Shown: piece after piece, positions 8,324 to 11,961 of the stretch
How positions within the stretch are numbered: position 1 is the first letter of the stretch
Layout: each line of letters starts with the position of its first letter
Origin: Bacteroidota bacterium
GTDB taxonomy: Bacteria; Bacteroidota; Bacteroidia; AKYH767-A; JABDAW01
Length of the DNA: 11,961 nt
Assembly (NCBI GenBank): GCA_023251595.1
Contig: JAHEYM010000077.1
Coordinates: forward strand, 1-11,961
Direction: 5' to 3'
The notes under the pieces: generated by a model
What the model saw: only the letters and a program-made list of their open reading frames with translations
Told to the model about the DNA's origin: nothing
Database searches by the model: none
Position numbers and translations under genes: made by a program

Positions 8324-8339
8324 CATGATAAGAATCATG
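8324..8339. terminator. short perfect inverted repeat: weak terminator or operator
   Basis: CATGAT-AAGA-ATCATG is a perfect 6-bp inverted repeat with a 4-base loop, in the 101-base gap between the membrane-protein stop and the start of the fusion gene. On the minus strand it is followed by TTTTGTT, about 34 bases after the membrane-protein stop, so it could act as a weak intrinsic terminator. Its position 50 to 70 bases before the operon start also fits an operator for a TetR-type or similar regulator, though no regulator gene is in the window. The A+T-rich stem makes the terminator reading uncertain. I saw no clear TAnnTTTG element for the operon in this gap. Confidence 0.4.
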
Positions 8340-8372
8340 ACATCAACTAACTTTTTGCTATCTATTCAGAGA

Positions 8373-9782
8373 CTATCTGACTTCCCGATCAATTACCTGA
8401 TAACCGATTCCGGACGCAATATGGAAATAGGTTGAATTTAATTTCGAGGACTCCTCCAACGGGGCTGTGAAGCCGGAAATATAAACCTGATTAGTAGCAA
8501 GTGCAAGTGGTATGTAACCATTTTCATAACCGTAAATCGTGATGCAACTGTCAGGAGAAGGAATCGAACTCAATAACATAGTTTCGGTTGGGAGTGCCCA
8601 TGTGATTGATATTTTATCAAGATTCAGATTTTCTCTTTTGATAAAAAACTTTTTACCACCGGTCTCTCTCATTTCCCTGCAAAGTTCGCTCATATAATGA
8701 ATTCTGTTTCTGTAACCTCTCGAAGATCGGGATATATCCCTCGTTCTGAAAATAATGATCGTCAGTAAAAAAATAAAAACAATATTTTGGTTGAATTTAA
8801 TTCTGAATAATACATCGTGAGTAAATGGTATTGCAATGAAAAAACTGAGAGGTAAAAAACTTTTTTCCAGCACCAATCCACTATTTCCTTCAGCATATAC
8901 GAAGGTATTGACTGTGATAAAAAATCCAATGGTGAGAAGAACAAAAGTCAGTTTCAAAAATTGTTTTGTGAAAATATAAAATATAACAACGGTGGAAAGC
9001 ACAATTTCAGCGATGACATAAACAAATGTGTTCTGACCTGAATTCACTCTCAGGAAACCAAGTGGACCAAGATGCCAGAACCGTGATAAATATTCACTGA
9101 AATTCCGGATTGCTGAATATTCCCTTCCCTCAGGTGCGTTCTCCGGGGTTATAAATAATCTGAGTAAAAACAAGAAGATAACCAGAATGATCATCGATAA
9201 ATAAAACTTATTTGTGAATATTCTAAGGTCAATCATTAGAAATATTACTGAAAACAAAAGCATAAAGAAGGTAGTCGGGTGTAAATAATAACAAATCACT
9301 ACGGTGAAAACGGCAAGGGTTCTGATGAGGATGTTTCGCCGAATGTTTCCAATGTCAGAATAACTGATCAGTGCAAAAAAGAAAACCGAAAAAACCAATC
9401 CCTGATGCACCTCTGTAACAGCGTAATAAAATGTACCGGAGGTACATAAACAGAGTACAAGAACGAGACTCATTCCTGCTGAAATATTTTTCAACCCATA
9501 TATACAAAATAAATAGATGAGATAAAAAATCAGAATAAATGATACGGAATAACTGATGAGAATTATTCTCAATGGCAATCCCGCTTTAATCGCAAGCCAA
9601 GGTAGAATTTGAGAAAATATATCACCAAATCGTCCGCCTATATAAAATGATTCCGATTGAATCATCGAAAACATATAATGCGCAGAGTCAATATGAATAA
9701 TCCGCTCCTTATAGTAAAGAACCGACAGAATAAAACTAAACAAAAAAAATAAATGCCCGATGATTGGGTACTTCAGTTTCAT
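8373..9782 (-). CDS. multi-pass integral membrane protein, possibly GT-C-type glycosyltransferase
   Basis: From ATG 9782 this encodes 469 residues. A longer frame exists to a TTG at 9827, but that codon falls inside a TAnnTTTG promoter element, so the ATG is preferred. I see about ten or eleven hydrophobic helices: roughly 8-24, 68-96, 101-122, 128-142, 153-171, 173-185, 194-211, 252-271, 277-297, 308-327 and 332-346. They are followed by a soluble tail of about 120 residues. The first helix is followed by HIDSAHYMF (about 30-38), resembling the acidic first-loop site of GT-C (PMT/ArnT-like or EpsG-like) glycosyltransferases, which transfer sugars from lipid-linked donors. That resemblance is weak and the function is inferred. 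The gene faces the same way as the CoA operon downstream, with a 101-base gap, so it may be a separate transcript. It ends in TAG. Confidence 0.75.
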   Translation of the reverse strand: MKLKYPIIGHLFFLFSFILSVLYYKERIIHIDSAHYMFSMIQSESFYIGGRFGDIFSQILPWLAIKAGLPLRIILISYSVSFILIFYLIYLFCIYGLKNISAGMSLVLVLCLCTSGTFYYAVTEVHQGLVFSVFFFALISYSDIGNIRRNILIRTLAVFTVVICYYLHPTTFFMLLFSVIFLMIDLRIFTNKFYLSMIILVIFLFLLRLFITPENAPEGREYSAIRNFSEYLSRFWHLGPLGFLRVNSGQNTFVYVIAEIVLSTVVIFYIFTKQFLKLTFVLLTIGFFITVNTFVYAEGNSGLVLEKSFLPLSFFIAIPFTHDVLFRIKFNQNIVFIFLLTIIIFRTRDISRSSRGYRNRIHYMSELCREMRETGGKKFFIKRENLNLDKISITWALPTETMLLSSIPSPDSCITIYGYENGYIPLALATNQVYISGFTAPLEESSKLNSTYFHIASGIGYQVIDREVR

Positions 9783-9824
9783 AATTTCGGTTGTAGCATT
9801 TCCGGTATCCCGAAAAGGAATGAC

Positions 9825-9832
9825 CAAAAGTA
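9825..9832 (-). promoter_or_regulatory. putative Bacteroidota -7 element (TACTTTTG) for the membrane-protein gene
   Basis: Minus-strand TACTTTTG matches the Bacteroidota -7 consensus TAnnTTTG exactly. Transcription would begin near 9818, leaving a leader of about 36 bases before ATG 9782, which supports that start over the TTG at 9827. I see no good TTTG -33 element at the right spacing, so this rests on one motif. Confidence 0.45.
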
Positions 9833-9853
9833 AATAAAATACTTACAAGTTAT

Positions 9854-9861
9854 TATCTTTG
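9854..9861 (+). promoter_or_regulatory. putative Bacteroidota -7 element (TATCTTTG) for the DUF1801 gene
   Basis: TATCTTTG matches TAnnTTTG exactly and lies 32 bases before ATG 9894, giving an expected leader of roughly 25 bases. A clear -33 TTTG is not visible upstream. Together with the oppositely directed element at 9832-9825 it forms a compact divergent promoter region. Confidence 0.5.
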
Positions 9862-9893
9862 CAGCACAAACCTATACTTAAAACCTTATTTCA

Positions 9894-10508
9894 ATGGCTG
9901 CCAAGGACGCACGCATCGATGCTTACATTGCAAAAGCTCAGCCTTTTGCACAACCTGTCATGAAACATCTCAGAGATCTTATCCACAAGACCTGTCCCGA
10001 TGTTACCGAAACAATGAAATGGAGTTTCCCGCACTTCGATTACAAGGGCATTATGTGTAGTATGGCCTCCTTTAAAAATCATTGTGTTTTCGGATTTTGG
10101 AAAGCAGCTCTTATGTCTGATCCGAAATTAGTGGAGAACGCTAAATCAGAAGTTGCAATGGGACATTTCGGTCGGATGACAAGTATCAAGGATCTTCCTT
10201 CAGACAAGATTATAATTAAATATATTAAGGAGGCGATGAAACTGAATGAAACGGGTGTTAAAATAGTAAAGCCTGTACGTTCCAAGGAAGTAAAAGAACT
10301 CATAATTCCTCCCTATCTTGAAAAAGCTCTGAAAAAAGACAAAAAAGCACTCAAGACATTCGACGGCTTTCCATACTCACACAAGAAGGAATATATTGAG
10401 TGGTTGGAAGACGCTAAAACAGAAGTGACGAGAGAAAAAAGACTCTTGACAACGATGGAATTGCTGCAGGAAGGTAAAAGCCGAAATTGGAAATACATGA
10501 AGAAATAA
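9894..10508 (+). CDS. YdeI/OmpD-associated family protein with DUF1801 domain
   Basis: The 204-residue cytoplasmic protein has no signal peptide or membrane segment. Residues 8-115 match the DUF1801 pattern (AYIAKAQPFAQPVMKHLRDLIH at 10-31, then ETMKWSFPHFDY at 39-50 and FGFWKAALM at 66-74). Residues 137-200 match the OmdA/YdeI C-terminal type (IPPYLEKALKKDKKALKTF, FPYSHKKEYIEWLEDAKTEVTR, LLQEGKSRNWKYM). This two-domain arrangement is common in Bacteroidota. Its biochemical function is not established; the OmdA name comes from links to bacteriocin or antimicrobial tolerance in enterobacteria and should not be taken as function here. ATG 9894 follows a TAnnTTTG element and has no Shine-Dalgarno sequence. 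The next gene starts 31 bases after its stop and may share its transcript. Confidence 0.88.
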   Translation: MAAKDARIDAYIAKAQPFAQPVMKHLRDLIHKTCPDVTETMKWSFPHFDYKGIMCSMASFKNHCVFGFWKAALMSDPKLVENAKSEVAMGHFGRMTSIKDLPSDKIIIKYIKEAMKLNETGVKIVKPVRSKEVKELIIPPYLEKALKKDKKALKTFDGFPYSHKKEYIEWLEDAKTEVTREKRLLTTMELLQEGKSRNWKYMKK

Positions 10509-10539
10509 TTCCTTACGCGTCTCTATTATTTTAGTCAAA

Positions 10540-11415
10540 ATGAACAGGAAAACATTTGTTACGGCTTTAGGTACACTGCCATTTATCATGAAAACAATGA
10601 AATTGAATCAATTAGAGAAAATAATTTCCCCTTTTGGAAATACGGATACAATGCCTCTTTTATTTGTCGGACATGGCAATCCGATGAATGCAATCACAGA
10701 AAACGAATTTGCAAATACCTGGATGGCACTCGGTAAAATTATCCCAAAACCTAACGCTATTCTTTGCATCTCTGCTCACTGGGAAACAAATGGAACATTT
10801 GTTACTTCAATGGAAAAACCAAAAACAATTCACGATTTTGGTGGATTTCCGCAAGAATTATTTGATGTGCAATATCCTGCGCCCGGAAGTACAGAACTTG
10901 CGTTTGAGACAAAAAATTCTATTACTAAAACAATTGTGGGGCTTGATAAAGACTGGGGTTTGGATCATGGATGCTGGAGCGTAGTCAAAAGAATGTACCC
11001 CGACGCAGATATTCCGATCATTGAAATGAGTCTCGATTATAATAAACCGCCGCAATGGCATTACGATTTAGCGAAAGAGTTAGCTTCTTTGCGCAGAAAA
11101 GGAATTCTTATCCTTGGAAGTGGAAATTGGGTGCACAATCTTGGTATCATGGATTTCAATCGCGAAACCGGTTTTGATTGGGCAATTGAAGCAAATGAAA
11201 CTATTAAAAAATTAATTATCGACGAAGATTATCAACCCCTAATTAATTATAAATCGCTCGGAAGGGCTTTGCAATTAGCCGTCCCGACAAACGAACATTA
11301 TTTGCCATTACTCTATATTCTCGGATTAAAAGAAGCAAATGATCATCTCTCATTTTTTAATGATAAAACAATCGGCGGTTCAATTTCGATGACCGGTATA
11401 AAATTATTCAACTAA
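10540..11415 (+). CDS. ygiD: 4,5-DOPA dioxygenase extradiol (YgiD/LigB-like family)
   Basis: This 291-residue protein belongs to the class III extradiol ring-cleavage family (LigB fold) that includes plant DODA and E. coli YgiD. Visible signatures are FVGHGNPMNA (42-51), CISAHWETNG (76-85), HDFGGFP (98-104), DHGCWSVVKRMYP (142-154), LGSGNWVHNLG (192-202) and AVPTNEHYLPLLYILG (247-262). His45, His80 and His199 line up with the three metal ligands of YgiD, and His253 with the further conserved active-site His. Relatives open catechol rings such as L-DOPA in vitro; the physiological substrate is uncertain. The family core starts near Met20 (MKLNQL); the preceding residues, MNRKTFVTALGTLPFIMKT, form a basic-then-hydrophobic stretch like a remnant of an export signal. 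The gene follows the DUF1801 gene by 31 bases. No accessory ring-degradation genes are adjacent. Confidence 0.93.
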   Translation: MNRKTFVTALGTLPFIMKTMKLNQLEKIISPFGNTDTMPLLFVGHGNPMNAITENEFANTWMALGKIIPKPNAILCISAHWETNGTFVTSMEKPKTIHDFGGFPQELFDVQYPAPGSTELAFETKNSITKTIVGLDKDWGLDHGCWSVVKRMYPDADIPIIEMSLDYNKPPQWHYDLAKELASLRRKGILILGSGNWVHNLGIMDFNRETGFDWAIEANETIKKLIIDEDYQPLINYKSLGRALQLAVPTNEHYLPLLYILGLKEANDHLSFFNDKTIGGSISMTGIKLFN

Positions 11416-11432
11416 ATAGAATATAACGATTT

Positions 11433-11961
11433 ATGATGAAACGCTTTTCTGCAATCGCTATTCTTTTATCGGTTTTCATCGTAAATATGTTTGCTCAAAC
11501 CCAGTGGCAGCAATGTTCAGGGACTTCCGCATTAAATGTTCTATGTCTTGCTGAAAAAGACAGCTTCATTATTGCCGGAACAAACAGTGGAATATATTTA
11601 TCCATTGACAGCGGTTCAAACTGGGCACAACAAAATTCCGGAATTCCGCCCGACACGGTCCAATCAGTCTTTCTTCAAAATAATTTCTGGCTTGCAGGAA
11701 CAAAAAAATTTGGCACTTTCCGCAGCATAGATCACGGATTAAATTGGCAATCTTCCTCCACCGGACTTACTGATTCATGTGTGAATGCATTTACATGTCT
11801 TGGAAGTATAGTGCTTGCTGCAACAAATCATGGATTAATTTTTACTTCATCCGATCTTGGTCTCACATGGAGTTCGCAAATCACCGGAATCCCAACCACC
11901 ACCGCTGTGCATGCACTCCTGACATGGAACTCAACTATATATGCAGTCCACGATTTTGGAG
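11433..11961 (+). CDS. secreted Asp-box (BNR-like) beta-propeller repeat protein, 3' end outside window
   Basis: The frame is open from ATG 11433 (a second ATG follows at 11436) to the right edge, giving 176 residues. Residues 1-21 form a signal peptide: basic MMKR, a hydrophobic core, and a likely cleavage after MFA before QTQW. Three Asp boxes, consensus S-x-D-x-G-x-x-W, are at 57-64 (SIDSGSNW), 98-105 (SIDHGLNW) and 139-146 (SSDLGLTW), exactly 41 residues apart. Each sits between an AGT/AAT-xxG beta strand and an NSGIP/STGL/ITGIP turn, as in blades of sialidase-like or photosystem-stability-factor-like beta propellers. In Bacteroidota such proteins often end in a type IX secretion sorting domain, which would be outside the window. 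Asp boxes are structural, so enzyme activity cannot be inferred. It starts 17 bases after the dioxygenase stop. Confidence 0.88.
   Translation, partial: MMKRFSAIAILLSVFIVNMFAQTQWQQCSGTSALNVLCLAEKDSFIIAGTNSGIYLSIDSGSNWAQQNSGIPPDTVQSVFLQNNFWLAGTKKFGTFRSIDHGLNWQSSSTGLTDSCVNAFTCLGSIVLAATNHGLIFTSSDLGLTWSSQITGIPTTTAVHALLTWNSTIYAVHDFG

Noticed and set aside
8373..9827. TTG start at 9827 for the membrane protein
   Set aside because: The codon lies in a TAnnTTTG element, and the 15 extra residues precede a natural ATG just before the first membrane helix.
10079..10589. Minus-strand frames opposite the DUF1801 and dioxygenase genes
   Set aside because: The plus-strand frames carry clear family motifs; the antisense frames carry none.
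11536..11730. A 64-residue plus-strand frame
   Set aside because: It is out of frame with the signal-peptide/Asp-box protein starting at 11433, which has clear repeats through the same bases.
1..11961. Mobile element, CRISPR array, tRNA or rRNA
   Set aside because: I found no transposase or integrase motifs, no regularly spaced direct repeats, and no RNA gene signatures on reading both strands.

Overview
The window looks like a chromosomal segment of an A+T-rich member of the Bacteroidota. The evidence is TAnnTTTG-type promoter elements, almost no Shine-Dalgarno sequences, a secreted Asp-box repeat protein of the kind common in that phylum, and best-remembered protein resemblances. TAA, TAG and TGA all end genes here, so the standard bacterial code applies. 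I see no RNA gene, insertion sequence, CRISPR array or phage gene.

Positions 8271 down to 1 (minus strand) form one tightly packed operon that runs off the left edge. In transcription order it holds: a fused 3-hydroxyacyl-CoA dehydrogenase/enoyl-CoA hydratase; a hydantoinase/oxoprolinase A subunit; the matching B subunit, interrupted by one in-frame TAA; a RidA/YjgF-family protein; an acyl-CoA dehydrogenase; and a thiolase-fold HMG-CoA-synthase-like protein that lacks the catalytic cysteine. Adjacent genes overlap by 1 or 4 bases or are 6 to 9 bases apart, so they are probably co-transcribed and partly translationally coupled. Together they suggest catabolism of a cyclic amide or a ketone. 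The A/B pair would open (ATP-dependent hydrolysis) or carboxylate the substrate, and beta-oxidation-type enzymes would process the resulting CoA ester. The substrate cannot be read from the sequence. Several of the proteins differ from textbook active sites, so this is not a standard fatty-acid operon. Losing full-length B subunit would be expected to break the pathway, unless the stop is a sequencing error or a restart rescues it.

Positions 8372 to 8272 are a short gap containing a perfect 6-bp inverted repeat, either a weak terminator or an operator. Positions 9782 to 8373 (minus) encode a multi-pass membrane protein resembling GT-C glycosyltransferases. It is divergent from the plus-strand genes, and each side has its own TAnnTTTG element.

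Positions 9894 to 11961 (plus) carry a DUF1801/YdeI-type protein, a YgiD/4,5-DOPA-extradiol-dioxygenase-family protein with an N-terminal extension, and the start of a secreted protein with three Asp boxes spaced exactly 41 residues apart, cut off by the right edge.
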